A stretch of DNA of 64,000 nucleotides from the NCBI RefSeq assembly GCF_000384815.1, contig NZ_ARQF01000021.1:620001-684000 (forward strand), given 5' to 3'. Position 1 is the stretch's first letter. Every line of letters begins with the position of its first letter. The notes under the pieces were generated by a model. It was given only the letters and a program-made list of their open reading frames with translations, was not told the DNA's origin and ran no database searches. A program made the translations under genes and the position numbers. Positions 54,815 to 64,000 of the stretch are shown in pieces. This DNA comes from Halodesulfovibrio aestuarii DSM 17919 = ATCC 29578. GTDB taxonomy: Bacteria; Desulfobacterota; Desulfovibrionia; Desulfovibrionales; Desulfovibrionaceae.

Positions 54815-55912
54815 TTAGTCTTGAAGATGAATTCTGAATGCCGCAGTGTGCCAGTTTCGGCATTTAGGACAAATGTAGAATGTTTCAAGGCGTCTGATGC
54901 CGCAATGGCTGCATACGAAGCGCTTAACATTACTAATTTGGTTTACAAAGAAACCAAGCTGATTTTTGAAAACAGGTGAAAGAGGTTGCTCGTTCATAGC
55001 AAGACCGAGCAGTTCCATACGCGCAGCCCAGAAGTTCGGATTAAGCACCATGGTCTTCGCAAGCCATGCGTTCGCTTCTTCAATGTTCCCATCATAAATA
55101 TGGAAGCGAGCGCAGTAATACTGAATAATAATATCCGGTTCCTGCGTACCAAGAGCTTCTACCACAATTTTACATAGCTTTGTGGCAAAATCATTGCCGC
55201 ATGAGTCAACATATCCATCAAGAGAAGTATAAATATGCTCAAGCATTAAGAAGCGCATGCTTGGAGTAATGTTCGTCAATCCATCTTTCAGGATAGAGTT
55301 ACATTTGCGGAGGTCACACTTTTGTACAGCAAGCGCGAATTTGGCAATCCAAGCTTCAACAGAACCTTTGTAAATACGCAGTGCTTTGTTGAAATATTTT
55401 TTAGCATCGCCTTCGTTGCCTAAAGATAGAAGCTCTTCACCGTGGAGAACCATATAGTGAGATTGACCGATTCTGTGGCCGAGCTTTCCATATAGTTTGG
55501 ATGCATCGAGGAAATTACCTACTTCTGCGTATAAAACAGCAAGTGACTGAAGGATTTCATCTGTATCCCCGGCAATTTTTCGTGCACGTTCAAAGGCTTG
55601 TAGTGCCCTGTCCATGAAGCCGCCACGACGGTAGTCGTAACCAAGTTCAAGAAAAGCTCGAACTCGGAATTTTTCATCAAGACCGGGACGTGCAATTAAA
55701 TTTTTACGCAATTGCACGGCTCGTTCGATATCACCCTGAGCGCGGTAAAGGTTGCCAAGGGCAATATAAATTTCAACGGCATCAGGATCGTTGCGAACAG
55801 CTCGAGACAGTTCTGCAATGGTTTCCTTGGTGTCTCGCTCACTATGCGGTGTTTCAATCGTAGTTGGAACAGATTTCCGCTTACCAGAAATCAATCGACT
55901 CAGCATGGACAT
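54815..55912 (-). CDS. lapB: TPR/zinc-finger protein LapB (YciM)-like
   Basis: LapB helps control LPS synthesis by targeting LpxC for FtsH degradation in E. coli. The 365-residue protein has TPR helices from about residue 25 to 310 (DAVEIYIALGNLYRAQGDIERAVQLRKNLIARPGL) and a C-terminal rubredoxin-like zinc site CSHCG ... CPKC (about 337-355). The family normally has an N-terminal membrane anchor; here the N-terminus is only a short basic stretch (MSMLSRLISGKRKS), so membrane attachment would need LapA. It follows lapA by 23 bases, the same order as lapAB in enterics, which supports the call. Confidence 0.82.
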   Translation of the reverse strand: MSMLSRLISGKRKSVPTTIETPHSERDTKETIAELSRAVRNDPDAVEIYIALGNLYRAQGDIERAVQLRKNLIARPGLDEKFRVRAFLELGYDYRRGGFMDRALQAFERARKIAGDTDEILQSLAVLYAEVGNFLDASKLYGKLGHRIGQSHYMVLHGEELLSLGNEGDAKKYFNKALRIYKGSVEAWIAKFALAVQKCDLRKCNSILKDGLTNITPSMRFLMLEHIYTSLDGYVDSCGNDFATKLCKIVVEALGTQEPDIIIQYYCARFHIYDGNIEEANAWLAKTMVLNPNFWAARMELLGLAMNEQPLSPVFKNQLGFFVNQISNVKRFVCSHCGIRRLETFYICPKCRNWHTAAFRIHLQD

Positions 55913-55935
55913 TGGCTGTCCTCCGTAAGTTGCGC

Positions 55936-56310
55936 TTACGCCTCAGTATCTTTTTCCGGAGTACCTTCAGATTCAGGCTCAATCTCAGGCAGTTTTGCTT
56001 TTTCATCAAGAGGGTTAGTACGAAGGGCAGTTACTTCTTTTTCAAGTTTTTTCAACTGCTTGCGTTCTTTGCGTATGGCGGAGCCAAGGCGAACGCGTTC
56101 GAGCAAGAAGAAAAAAGTAACAGCAAAGGCACCAAAAACAAAAGCACCGAGAATAAGAAAATAAATTGGAAGTGGAATGGTTTCCCAGGATTGGAACAGC
56201 AGGTCTACTTTCAGCGTGATAGTCTGAGAAAGTTCTGCTGTATTCTGCTGGAAGAACACCATACAGAGAAAAAATACAACAACAAGCAAAAGCACCTTAA
56301 TAAAACGCAT
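55936..56310 (-). CDS. lapA: LapA-like (YciS/DUF1049) membrane protein
   Basis: A 124-residue membrane protein with two transmembrane helices (residues 5-21 and 48-68), the second after PLPIYFLILGAFVFGAFAVTFFFLLE, and a C-terminal coiled coil (RKERKQLKKLEKEVTALR) with an acidic tail. This fits LapA (YciS), the membrane partner of LapB in LPS homeostasis. It lies between the HIT and lapB genes on the minus strand. The short family signature and the neighbour together support the call. Confidence 0.82.
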   Translation of the reverse strand: MRFIKVLLLVVVFFLCMVFFQQNTAELSQTITLKVDLLFQSWETIPLPIYFLILGAFVFGAFAVTFFFLLERVRLGSAIRKERKQLKKLEKEVTALRTNPLDEKAKLPEIEPESEGTPEKDTEA

Positions 56311-56330
56311 AGACTACTCCTTATTACACC

Positions 56331-56816
56331 CTATGGGAGGGCATCAAAGTTGAGTTTCAATTTGGCATAAGTACTCTGAAGATGCTCAGAGATTAGTCGG
56401 ACATCGGCACACGTTGCTATAAAAGAAGAATCACCTTCCCATCGTGGAACGATGTGATAGTGAAGATGCTCATGTATGCCGGCCCCTGCGGAAGTGCCAA
56501 GATTGAGACCAATATTGATCCCAGAAGGGTTAAATGTTTTTTTAATGATCGTGGTGGATAGTTGCAGTAAGTCCATCAATTCGTGAGTCACATCAGCAGC
56601 AAGCTTTGTAATGCAGTCCGTATGTTCGTACGGCATTACCATAATGTGTCCCACGTTATATGGATATTTATTCATGATGATGAAGTTTTTTTTGCCTCTG
56701 TAAAGAATGAGGCGTTCTTCATCTTCGTCTGTATGGTCAGGAATGCAAAATACGCATGTATCAGGTTTGGGGCCAAGAATATAGTCAATGCGCCAAGGCG
56801 CCCACATATGTTGCAT
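56331..56816 (-). CDS. HIT family nucleotide-binding protein
   Basis: A 161-residue HIT protein with a Cys pair CVFC at 21-24 (zinc site) and the histidine triad H117-x-H119-x-H121 in HEHLHYHIVPRW. Members hydrolyse or transfer nucleotides such as AP4A; this type with the CxxC and WxPWR start (MWAPWRIDYI) is near AP4A phosphorylase-like proteins. It is upstream of lapA-lapB in the same direction, with 20 bases of spacing, so it is probably co-transcribed. A functional link with LPS control is not evident. Confidence 0.9.
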   Translation of the reverse strand: MQHMWAPWRIDYILGPKPDTCVFCIPDHTDEDEERLILYRGKKNFIIMNKYPYNVGHIMVMPYEHTDCITKLAADVTHELMDLLQLSTTIIKKTFNPSGINIGLNLGTSAGAGIHEHLHYHIVPRWEGDSSFIATCADVRLISEHLQSTYAKLKLNFDALP

Positions 56817-57022
56817 GATATGTCCTAATTTCTTTCTGAATGAAGCTGGAAAAGTTGTCCGGCTCTTTATGAAAATTTAATAACGCCGTACAAACCTGTC
56901 ATTATTATCCCTTGCCGATTTACACGGGAAGCGCAGGAAGGGCAAGATTTAGGTTGCAAAAAGAGCATGCAGATTGCTGTGTTCGTTGCACAGAATCATA
57001 AGTTTTTAACAATAACTGTCTA

Positions 57023-59695
57023 TTATTCCCTAGCTTTTAGCATGTGATATGCAAAGTCAAGCTGTTCTTGTCTTGTCTTTATTCTTTCATCGAGTTTAGC
57101 AAAAAGTGTGTGTTGGAGTACTTCTCCATAGGCAGGTCCGGGAGGAAACCCAAGTAATTGTAAATCTGCACCTGTTATATCGAGGGTTATGTTGCGTAGG
57201 TATGCAAGGAAATGCGAAATTTGCTTTTTTACTGTTTCTGATTTTGTTCGTGCCATCATATATAACACACCTTCAAGAGGTATCGGCACAAGCAGCTTGT
57301 ACAGTTGACTGTAGGCATCTGGGCGGATTTGGCCGATGAGATGGATTACGGAGTTTACGGTTTCCCGTAATGTCATAAAGTCTGAATGTTGTTTAGGAGA
57401 AAAATGCAGTCGCTCCAGAATTTCTTCTACTGCGCCAGTCTTAGCTGCAGAGGCAAGTCCAAGCATGTAGATAATCCAAGGTTCCGGGGATGGCGTTGTG
57501 TATAGCATGCGATACCATTCAACTACTTTTTCAATTTCTTTGAGTACAGCTTTTGGGGGAGGAGTCAGCTTGAGCGCAGGGTGAATTGCTTCTAATACTG
57601 CAAATTCGTGCAATCTGTTAAGAGACTGATACGGGCTTACTTCGTTAAAAATAGATTGCAGTTCATGAAAAACTCGTGACCCGCTAAGCTTGGTAATCAG
57701 CTTAAGTTGCAACGCGTTTTTAATTAATTTCGTTGTCTGTGGCCCGATGGTAAAATCAAAACGGGTCTCAAATCTGATTGCACGCAAGATACGGGTCGGG
57801 TCTTCTACAAAACTTAAAGAATGAAGTACGCGGATAACTTTATCGCGAATATCTTTTTGAGCGCCAAAAAAGTCGATGAGCTTGCCGAATTTGTCGTGAC
57901 TTAACTGAATGGCCAGCGCATTGATGGTAAAGTCCCTGCGGTATAAGTCCATTTTTATGGAGGAGAGCTCTACCGTCGGCAAAGAAGCTGGCTGCTCATA
58001 ATATTCAAGGCGCGCTGTTGCCACATCTAGTCGTTCTTCTTCTCCTGCTGCATTAGTATATATAATGATAGCGGTCTTGAATTTTGTATGCTGCCGTACA
58101 CGTCCACCAAGTTTGCTAGCAAGTTTTTTTGCAAAAGAAATGCCGTCACCTTCGACAACTAAGTCGAGATCAAGGTTCTTGCGTCCGAGTAGCAGGTCGC
58201 GCACAAAACCACCCACAACATATACTGAAACATTCAGAAGATTACCTAATTCTCCTGCCATGGTCAGTAATTCAAAGTGGTGTTTTGGCAGACGTTCTTT
58301 TAGCAGCGGAAGTACGTTGCGTTCTTTTGTTTTGTCCGTGAAGAGTTTGTCTGGCACTCGGGATGGTTCTTCAACAAGAGTGTTAATAAGGTCTGTTCGG
58401 GTAATAACTCCCATAAGACGTGTATCAATAACAACGGGGACCAGTCGCTGGCGTTTTCCAACAATAATTTCCATTACAGGATATAAGTCGTCATCCGGCT
58501 TCACTGTTTGGAATTTTCTGTTCATATAGGTACTGGCAGGGGCGTTCCCAAGCCCATGAGAGCAGGCGCGGACAGCCGTTTGGTATTCTAGGTAGCCGCT
58601 GACAATGGGGTTGCTGGTACTTTCGAGTAAAGGGATGGCCTTAAGTCCGAAACGGTTCATGATAGATTCTGCGTTGCGCATGGATATCGTTTCGTATTCA
58701 TAGATAGCGGGAGCAGTCATGTGCTCACGTACGGTCTTCTCATGATGAATAGAAGAGTAGAGAAGTCCGAAAAGTTCATCCTTTACTTCAGATAATGGTT
58801 TGCTTTTTATAGAGGCCGATGCCGCAAAGTAGTGACCTCCACCTCCCATAGAATGACAAATTTGACCGACATTTACAGAATGAATTTTGCTTCTGGCGAC
58901 AACCTGCACTCGGTCGTTCATCCGACATAAGGCAAAAAGAACTTTTATTTCCTGCATCTCAATCATTTTGTGTGCGAGTAACGCAAAGTCCCGCACATAA
59001 TTGGATGTGGATGTTTCCGCAATAACAACCGGAATCCCATTGATATCGTGTGTTGTTGCAGATTCCAGCAGACTGTTAAGAATGGAAATTTGTTCAACAG
59101 TCAGTTCTCGGGTGGTAAGTTCTGAAATGGTATTAATATCCATTCCTTTTGATCTTAGCCAACCTCCTGCTTTAAAGTCCTGCTCTGTTGTAGAGTTGAA
59201 GGAAAAAGATCCGGTGTCCTCATAGATGCCAAGTCCTAGCAGGGTGGCTTCTTCTGGAGTGATAGAGAGTCCCTTTTCTTTGATCATCAGAGTGATAATT
59301 GTTGTGGTAGATCCCCAGGGTTTGACTATAGAGAGGGTTGCCGGAAGGTCGTCCTCTGAATCTGGGTGATGATCGTATAGATGAATTTCCAAGCCGGCAT
59401 TCTCCAGTGCCGGGAGAACATGAGTGATGCGGCTGTGCTGTCTGGTGTCTACAACTACGAGAGTTTTTACCGTGGAAAAGTCAATTTCCTTGGCGTCCTT
59501 AAAGTTGAAGAGGTAGGTTGCACTTTCAATAAAAAAATTACGGAGATTTGCTTCTTGTGATCCCGGGAAAACTAAAACTGAATCCTCGTAGAGCTTGCTT
59601 GCGGCTACAATTGCCGCAAGGCAATCAAAGTCTGCATTCGCGTGACCAGTAATCAGAACGGGAGCCGGAATAAGGGGCTTAGATGTAGAATTCAC
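57023..59695 (-). CDS. Fused DHH phosphoesterase, CBS pair and tRNA nucleotidyltransferase
   Basis: An 890-residue fusion. Residues 1 to about 310: a DHH/DHHA1 phosphoesterase module with GHANADFDCLAA (motif I), VVVDTR, YDHHPDS and the GGGGHYFAASAS motif. About 320-480: a pair of CBS domains (VREHMTAPAIYEYETISMRNAE). About 490-890: class II poly(A) polymerase/CCA-adding head with VGGFVRDLLLGRKNLDLDLVV, then RRDFTINALAI and the RxxR-type template arm (ILRAIRFETRFDF). Similar DHH-CBS-nucleotidyltransferase proteins occur in other deep-branching bacteria, where they may add A or CCA to tRNA. The start is a GTG three bases after xerD, in an AAGGA context. Confidence 0.88.
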   Translation of the reverse strand: MNSTSKPLIPAPVLITGHANADFDCLAAIVAASKLYEDSVLVFPGSQEANLRNFFIESATYLFNFKDAKEIDFSTVKTLVVVDTRQHSRITHVLPALENAGLEIHLYDHHPDSEDDLPATLSIVKPWGSTTTIITLMIKEKGLSITPEEATLLGLGIYEDTGSFSFNSTTEQDFKAGGWLRSKGMDINTISELTTRELTVEQISILNSLLESATTHDINGIPVVIAETSTSNYVRDFALLAHKMIEMQEIKVLFALCRMNDRVQVVARSKIHSVNVGQICHSMGGGGHYFAASASIKSKPLSEVKDELFGLLYSSIHHEKTVREHMTAPAIYEYETISMRNAESIMNRFGLKAIPLLESTSNPIVSGYLEYQTAVRACSHGLGNAPASTYMNRKFQTVKPDDDLYPVMEIIVGKRQRLVPVVIDTRLMGVITRTDLINTLVEEPSRVPDKLFTDKTKERNVLPLLKERLPKHHFELLTMAGELGNLLNVSVYVVGGFVRDLLLGRKNLDLDLVVEGDGISFAKKLASKLGGRVRQHTKFKTAIIIYTNAAGEEERLDVATARLEYYEQPASLPTVELSSIKMDLYRRDFTINALAIQLSHDKFGKLIDFFGAQKDIRDKVIRVLHSLSFVEDPTRILRAIRFETRFDFTIGPQTTKLIKNALQLKLITKLSGSRVFHELQSIFNEVSPYQSLNRLHEFAVLEAIHPALKLTPPPKAVLKEIEKVVEWYRMLYTTPSPEPWIIYMLGLASAAKTGAVEEILERLHFSPKQHSDFMTLRETVNSVIHLIGQIRPDAYSQLYKLLVPIPLEGVLYMMARTKSETVKKQISHFLAYLRNITLDITGADLQLLGFPPGPAYGEVLQHTLFAKLDERIKTRQEQLDFAYHMLKARE

Positions 59696-59697
59696 GC

Positions 59698-60615
59698 TTA
59701 CATCCTTGAACGTGGGTGGAACTGTTTATGGATTTGTCTGAGTCTGTCTGCCTGAACATGGGTGTATATTTCTGTGGCAGAAATATCCGTGTGACCAAGC
59801 AGCAACTGAACTGTGCGTAAATCGGCACCGCCGTCCAGTAAGTGGGTTGCAAACGAATGCCTAAAGGTGTGTGGAGATACATTTTTATGTACGTTCGCTT
59901 GTAGTACATAACGCTGTACCAGTTTCCAAATTGCCTGTCGGGTTAAACCCTTACCGGACCGATTAAGGAAAACAAAATTTTCAATAGGAGCAAAAAGTGG
60001 TCGCCAGTCCCGCATGTACAGTTGTAAAATTTGTATGGCTGCATTATGCATCGGAACGATTCGATCTTTGGAACCTTTGCCATGTACTCGTAACAAACCG
60101 CTTTGCAAATCAAGATCAATAGGTTTCAGCGTTACGCATTCTGTCACACGTAGACCGGAAGCATAGAGCAGTTCGAGAATTGCGCGGTCACGGAAGCCGA
60201 GCTTCTTCTTCATATCTGGTTGTTCAAGTATTACTTTAACTTCTTCTACTGATAATACATCTGGAAGAGTTTTGGGAAGTTTGGGGTTTTCGAGATATTG
60301 TACTGGATTGGCATTCAGATAATTTTCATCAAAACAGTACCGGAAAAATCCGCGAAGCGCGGATAAGTGGCGGGCGAGGCTGCGGCTGTTCAATCCTCCA
60401 CGACGCAAATGCATAATGTAAAGAAAGATGGATTGATCTGTAACATCTTTAATGTCGTAGCTCTTTTCATCGAGAAACAGGAGAAACCCGCGCAGATCTG
60501 TTTCATATGAAGTAAGCGTATTTTCAGACAGTCCTCGCGTGACAAGTAAAAATTGTAGGTAGCTATCAACAAAAGGGTGAGAGACCTGAAGTGTTTCATG
60601 AGATTGCGTATTCAT
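59698..60615 (-). CDS. xerD: Tyrosine recombinase XerD-type
   Basis: Site-specific recombinase that resolves chromosome dimers at dif. The 305-residue protein has a SAM-like core-binding N-terminus (SYLQFLLVTRGLSENTLTSYE) and the catalytic residues Arg156 (ASGLRVTE), Lys180, His249/Arg252 (HTFRHSFATHLL), His275 (LLGHTDI) and the Tyr284 nucleophile (TEIYTHV). All are present, so it should be active. XerD and XerC are hard to separate by eye; the call is generic. It lies 15 bases after the TSUP gene, and the fusion gene follows after two bases. Confidence 0.88.
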   Translation of the reverse strand: MNTQSHETLQVSHPFVDSYLQFLLVTRGLSENTLTSYETDLRGFLLFLDEKSYDIKDVTDQSIFLYIMHLRRGGLNSRSLARHLSALRGFFRYCFDENYLNANPVQYLENPKLPKTLPDVLSVEEVKVILEQPDMKKKLGFRDRAILELLYASGLRVTECVTLKPIDLDLQSGLLRVHGKGSKDRIVPMHNAAIQILQLYMRDWRPLFAPIENFVFLNRSGKGLTRQAIWKLVQRYVLQANVHKNVSPHTFRHSFATHLLDGGADLRTVQLLLGHTDISATEIYTHVQADRLRQIHKQFHPRSRM

Positions 60616-60630
60616 TGTGCTTGCCTGTAA

Positions 60631-61524
60631 TTAAAAGAAATATTCAACAATATATTTGCCCGCTGTGAACAGAATAAATGTTGTGAGAATTAATTTAAGA
60701 ATATTTGCAGAAACATATTTTTGACATAACGCGCCGAAGTACATTCCTCCCACACCGCCAATTCCGAAGAGTATGCCTAAAAGGTAATCTGGAGCAATTA
60801 CTTGCGATGGATAGATATACGAAAGAGTTTGGTATATTCCAACACCGGCAATAGATGTTACAAATGTTCCCATAAGGCATGCTCCGGCAACGGTGTAAAC
60901 AGGCAGCCCGAAGAACGTAATAAAGAACGGAGCAATAATAGCTCCTCCGCCTATACCGTAGATTCCACCTATAATTCCTACCATAAAGGTAAGAGAAAAA
61001 ATACCGATAGTGGGGGCGGTGTACGTTTCGCCTTCAAAAGAATAAGAAATGCGTTTTAGAGAAAACTCAAGGGTCGTTGTGTTTCCCATTGCATGGGGTG
61101 AGACTTTTGGTTTTAATGGTCTTCTTTTTTTATGCTGGATCGATTTCAGGAGACGATAGCCTATGTAGAGTAATACTCCACCTACAAATAATTTAAAATC
61201 TGCTGCATTTGGGAGATACGCGATGCGAATTATAGCACCGATTATAACTCCCGGAAGAGTGCCGGCAATAACTGCCCACGTAAGTGGCCAGACCATTCTT
61301 CTTTCACGCACGTAGCGCAATACTCCGCTGGGAATAGCAACAATATTAAAAAGTTGGTTTGTTGCACTTACAGAGGGTGTGGTGTAGCCAAGGACTGACA
61401 TTTGAAAGGGAAGCAGTAAAAAAGCTCCTGAAAGTCCACTCATAGACGTAAAAAACGAGATGACAAAAGCAACTGCTGGAGGAACCAGTGGGTGAATTTC
61501 AATGCCGGCAACAGGAAACAGCAT
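60631..61524 (-). CDS. TSUP/TauE-SafE family membrane exporter
   Basis: A 297-residue membrane protein with about eight hydrophobic helices. It has the family pattern of two repeats: FVISFFTSMSGLSGAFLLLP near residue 20 and GIIGGIYGIGGGAIIAPF near residue 190, with SATNQLFNIVAIPSG typical of the substrate path. TSUP members export sulfite, sulfoacetate, or organosulfonates, or import such anions. The substrate is not settled; in a sulfate reducer sulfite is reasonable but unproven. It starts the minus-strand run TSUP-xerD-fusion. Confidence 0.85.
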   Translation of the reverse strand: MLFPVAGIEIHPLVPPAVAFVISFFTSMSGLSGAFLLLPFQMSVLGYTTPSVSATNQLFNIVAIPSGVLRYVRERRMVWPLTWAVIAGTLPGVIIGAIIRIAYLPNAADFKLFVGGVLLYIGYRLLKSIQHKKRRPLKPKVSPHAMGNTTTLEFSLKRISYSFEGETYTAPTIGIFSLTFMVGIIGGIYGIGGGAIIAPFFITFFGLPVYTVAGACLMGTFVTSIAGVGIYQTLSYIYPSQVIAPDYLLGILFGIGGVGGMYFGALCQKYVSANILKLILTTFILFTAGKYIVEYFF

Positions 61525-61786
61525 ATGTTCTCCGCTGTTATATAATAAGGTCGTAGACGTGGGTGAGCTTGTAAAGAATTTACACTATTCTCCGATAAGA
61601 GTGCAACCTGTAGCATCTGAGATAACGGTAAGCGTATTTGTATTATGGCGCAATCTGTGTCGAATGCAGCAGAAATGGATACATGTGTTATTCCAATGAT
61701 GAAGTTATATGCAGATACTTTTCTGTATTAGTAATATTTTCAGTAATATGTGACTTGGCATCAGTTTTTAGTAAGGAAGAAATTGT

Positions 61787-63343
61787 ATGTGGAATTTTAA
61801 AAAGATTCAATGTCTTGCAATGGGTGGGGTTCTAGTCCAATTTATATCCTGTCTTGTAGTGTATAATACAAGTGGTACAATTCCACTTTTCTTTCTTATC
61901 GCTACTCTGATGGCGGTTGCGTTATTTTTAGCAATGTATATTGCTGTGTCACACCTGCGATCTGATAATAAGAAATTACAAGAATATATTTCAGAAATCT
62001 TGAAAGATAATTTTGATGCTCCATATCCTAAAAGAACCTCACAGGATGAGATTTGTGGATTAGTAAAACAGCTCATTGACGAACTCAAACGCGAAAAAGG
62101 CGTACTTCTTGGCGTCATTAAGGGGTTGCCAGTTCCGTACCTTCTTGTTGATGTAGACGAAAAGGCGCTTTTTACTAACCAAGAATGCTTAGATATGCTT
62201 GAAATAGATGGAGCTCCAGAAGCCCAGTATGGGAATACTCTTGGTGAAATCTTCTATAATGACAGAACTCGCGAGACCGCTGTTGGTCAGTCTATCAAAA
62301 ACGGAAAAGTTTTTAAAAACCTTGAAGTGACAATTAATGGGCATAAGGGGGGGCAGTGTCATGTTCTCGCAAACGTATACCCATTGTATAATATTGATGG
62401 AAGTTGCGTTGGTGGACTTTGTTTATACCTTGATATGACGCAGCTTAAAAAACATGAAGAAAGTTTGATGGCGCAGCATAAACTTATTGCTTCTTCAGCT
62501 GAAAAAATCTCCGTTATTACGGAAAGGCTTACTGCCTCTTGCTCTGAAATTTCTTCACAAGTTGATGAGTCCCTTAAGCTTTCTGTAACACAACAGAATG
62601 GAACGACCGATGTGGCGGCAGCTATGGAGCAAATGAATGCCTCGGTTGTGGATGTGGCTCGAAGCGCTAACGAAGCATCTGAATTGGCAGAGTCTACTCG
62701 GGGAAGTGCTACTCAGGGCGTCGAAGTTGTCCAGCAGTCTCGCAAGGTTATCACTCGAGTGCATGAACATGCCGTTGAACTGAAAAGTGATATGCACGAA
62801 CTGGGGGGCCATGCTGAATCAATTGGGGATATTATCAGCGTTATTAATGACATTGCCGACCAAACCAACTTGTTGGCATTAAATGCTGCTATTGAAGCCG
62901 CCCGTGCTGGTGAAGCCGGTAGGGGCTTTGCTGTTGTTGCTGATGAAGTACGTAAACTTGCAGAAAAAACCATGCAGGCAACTACGGAAGTTAGCAGGAC
63001 GGTCGATGCTATTCAAGTTAGTGCAGAAAAATCAATTGCTTCAACAGATGCTGCATCTGACGCGATTGATGAGAATACAAAACTTTCTGCCGATTCTGCG
63101 GAAGTTCTCGATACAATTGTTACCATGGCGAATACTACCGCGGACAGAGTTCGAGACATTGCTGCAGCGGCCGGAGAACAGTCTGCTGCAAGTGATCAGA
63201 TTTCATCTGCCGCAACGCATATTAATGACCTTGCCAATGAAAATACCGCAGCCATGAACGAATCCGCAATAGCCGTAAACGATGTGGCGCGTCTTGCATC
63301 TGAATTAACAGTGCTTGTGGCTGAATTGCGCGACATTCGTTAG
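61787..63343 (+). CDS. Methyl-accepting chemotaxis protein with PAS domain
   Basis: A 518-residue chemoreceptor. Two N-terminal membrane helices (about residues 10-25 and 31-50) are joined by only a few residues, so there is no periplasmic sensing domain. A PAS domain follows at about 105-230 ([24 protein letters not shown], cut as residues about 105-128). The C-terminal signalling domain has the highly conserved hairpin tip [35 protein letters not shown] (residues about 360-394), with methylation regions on either side. No CheR-docking pentapeptide ends the protein. Signals probably come from inside the cell through the PAS pocket. It starts at ATG 61787 with AAGGA upstream. Confidence 0.9.
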   Translation: MWNFKKIQCLAMGGVLVQFISCLVVYNTSGTIPLFFLIATLMAVALFLAMYIAVSHLRSDNKKLQEYISEILKDNFDAPYPKRTSQDEICGLVKQLIDELKREKGVLLGVIKGLPVPYLLVDVDEKALFTNQECLDMLEIDGAPEAQYGNTLGEIFYNDRTRETAVGQSIKNGKVFKNLEVTINGHKGGQCHVLANVYPLYNIDGSCVGGLCLYLDMTQLKKHEESLMAQHKLIASSAEKISVITERLTASCSEISSQVDESLKLSVTQQNGTTDVAAAMEQMNASVVDVARSANEASELAESTRGSATQGVEVVQQSRKVITRVHEHAVELKSDMHELGGHAESIGDIISVINDIADQTNLLALNAAIEAARAGEAGRGFAVVADEVRKLAEKTMQATTEVSRTVDAIQVSAEKSIASTDAASDAIDENTKLSADSAEVLDTIVTMANTTADRVRDIAAAAGEQSAASDQISSAATHINDLANENTAAMNESAIAVNDVARLASELTVLVAELRDIR

Positions 63344-63494
63344 AAAGAATGAATTTCACTACAGGTCAGGACTTGTAGAGTATGGATAAATCGTGGCTTG
63401 AGTGGATTCTCATGTACTGGTTTGTTGACCGATAATGATTCTCAAGGTATACACACAGTAGCTTAAAAGCTATTTTATACGACATGTAAGGAAC

Positions 63495-63520
63495 AGAGCT
63501 TATGGCAGAGCTCTTTTTTT
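63495..63520 (+). terminator. Candidate terminator before dapL
   Basis: 6-bp stem AGAGCT / AGCTCT with an eight-base loop and a T-run, about 150 bases past the chemoreceptor stop. The stem is short, so this is moderate. Confidence 0.55.
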
Positions 63521-63564
63521 CCCGACCGGTAACGGGATATATACCCTAAGGAGAATGCAAAGCT

Positions 63565-64000
63565 ATGGCTGAGTTCAAGCTTGCTGACCGTTTGGCCGCA
63601 GTGCCACCGTATCTGTTCGCACAGATCGATAAAGTTAAGGCTGAAGTAGCCGCTCGTGGTGTTGATATTATTAGTCTCGGAATTGGCGATCCGGATACAC
63701 CTACACCACAGTTTGTTCTTGATGCCATGCGCACAGCGCTGGATGACGCGGCAAACCACCAGTACCCATCATACGTTGGCATGAGAGAGTATCGTACCGC
63801 AGTTTCAGACTGGTACAAAACTCGTTTCAATGTTGACCTTGATCCGGATAATGAAGTGGTAAGCCTTATTGGCTCTAAAGAAGGTATTGCACATTTCCCG
63901 CTTGCTTTCGTTAACCCGGGCGATCTCGTCCTCGTATGTACTCCTAACTATCCGGTATATGGAATTGCAACCGAGTTTGCAGGTGGTCAGGTTCAGTATG
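63565..64000 (+). CDS. dapL: LL-diaminopimelate aminotransferase, N-terminal part (cut by window edge)
   Basis: Pyridoxal-phosphate enzyme converting tetrahydrodipicolinate to LL-diaminopimelate, the DapL branch of lysine synthesis. The 145 codons present begin MAEFKLADRLAAVPPYLFAQID, then DIISLGIGDPDTPTP (about 34-48) and YPSYVGMREYRTAV, which are typical of fold-type I aminotransferases of the DapL type. ATG 63565 is preceded by AAGGAGA. The gene continues past the right edge, so the PLP-lysine is not visible. With dapB at 29155 it supports a DapL-type pathway. Confidence 0.85.
   Translation, partial: MAEFKLADRLAAVPPYLFAQIDKVKAEVAARGVDIISLGIGDPDTPTPQFVLDAMRTALDDAANHQYPSYVGMREYRTAVSDWYKTRFNVDLDPDNEVVSLIGSKEGIAHFPLAFVNPGDLVLVCTPNYPVYGIATEFAGGQVQY

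Noticed and set aside
61647-61733. 28-codon small ORF upstream of the chemoreceptor
   Set aside because: No Shine-Dalgarno sequence and no recognisable motif; likely chance.

Overview
This window looks like a chromosomal segment from a sulfate-reducing Desulfovibrionales bacterium, probably a Desulfovibrio or Halodesulfovibrio relative with moderate, AT-leaning composition. The evidence is the assimilatory-type siroheme sulfite reductase (17000-17650), a short-form N-acetylglutamate synthase, a DapL-type diaminopimelate aminotransferase, a Crp/Fnr regulator, a Mo-pterin oxidoreductase near an Fe-S/flavoprotein pair, and an order of genes that I recall from Desulfovibrio. Nearly all of it is core chromosome. 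There is no prophage, CRISPR array, rRNA operon or intact insertion sequence; one tRNA gene (Gln, UUG) is present.

Layout. 1-8184 is a minus-strand run: ispE (cut by the window edge), hslV, an M48/TPR metalloprotease, cysS, rpiB, a coiled-coil protein, a LolB-like lipoprotein, a TPR lipoprotein and rpoH. 8407-14538 is a plus-strand operon: metH, a TlpA-like thioredoxin, argA, hpt, a zinc-ribbon membrane protein and radA, closed by a terminator. Then come a CheA-like protein that has lost its phosphotransfer and ATPase parts, and the sulfite reductase. 17711-18436 holds a DUF190/CrcB fluoride pair (minus), followed by a CYTH protein and the N-degron set clpS-clpA-aat. 22572-31583 carries an unknown protein (minus), uvrB, a K+ channel, ligA with a long charged tail, dapB and nadE. 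31639-36107 is a redox region: Mo-pterin oxidoreductase and ACT protein (minus), then a GltD-like flavoprotein and a four-cluster ferredoxin (plus).

36569-38622 holds an M23 peptidase and a CBS-pair protein (minus). 38802-41017 is pcm, a DedA/YqaA membrane protein and an Mrp ATPase. 41244-44153 is pgsA, a small unknown, ftsB, a TPR protein and a lipoprotein. 44434-48709 is fbp, tsaD, trxA, trxB and bamD. The minus-strand right part has a Crp/Fnr regulator, tRNA-Gln, a 52-residue zinc-ribbon protein, a CI/LexA-like repressor, a lipoprotein with mutS, lapB-lapA-HIT, and a TSUP exporter with xerD and a DHH-CBS-tRNA nucleotidyltransferase fusion. A methyl-accepting chemotaxis protein and the start of dapL end the window.

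Themes: protein quality control (hslV, rpoH, clpS/clpA/aat, M48 protease, pcm), outer-membrane and LPS biogenesis (LolB-like, bamD, lapA/lapB, M23), DNA repair (radA, uvrB, ligA, mutS, xerD) and thiol redox (trxA/trxB, TlpA-like). The items most worth checking are the degenerate CheA-like protein, the Mo-pterin/flavoprotein/ferredoxin region, a GC-rich palindromic insert flanked by 7-bp direct repeats upstream of dapB, the ligA tail and the acidic RpoH extension. I saw no clear, complete novel defence or mobile system. Function calls are by motif and family recognition without database searches.
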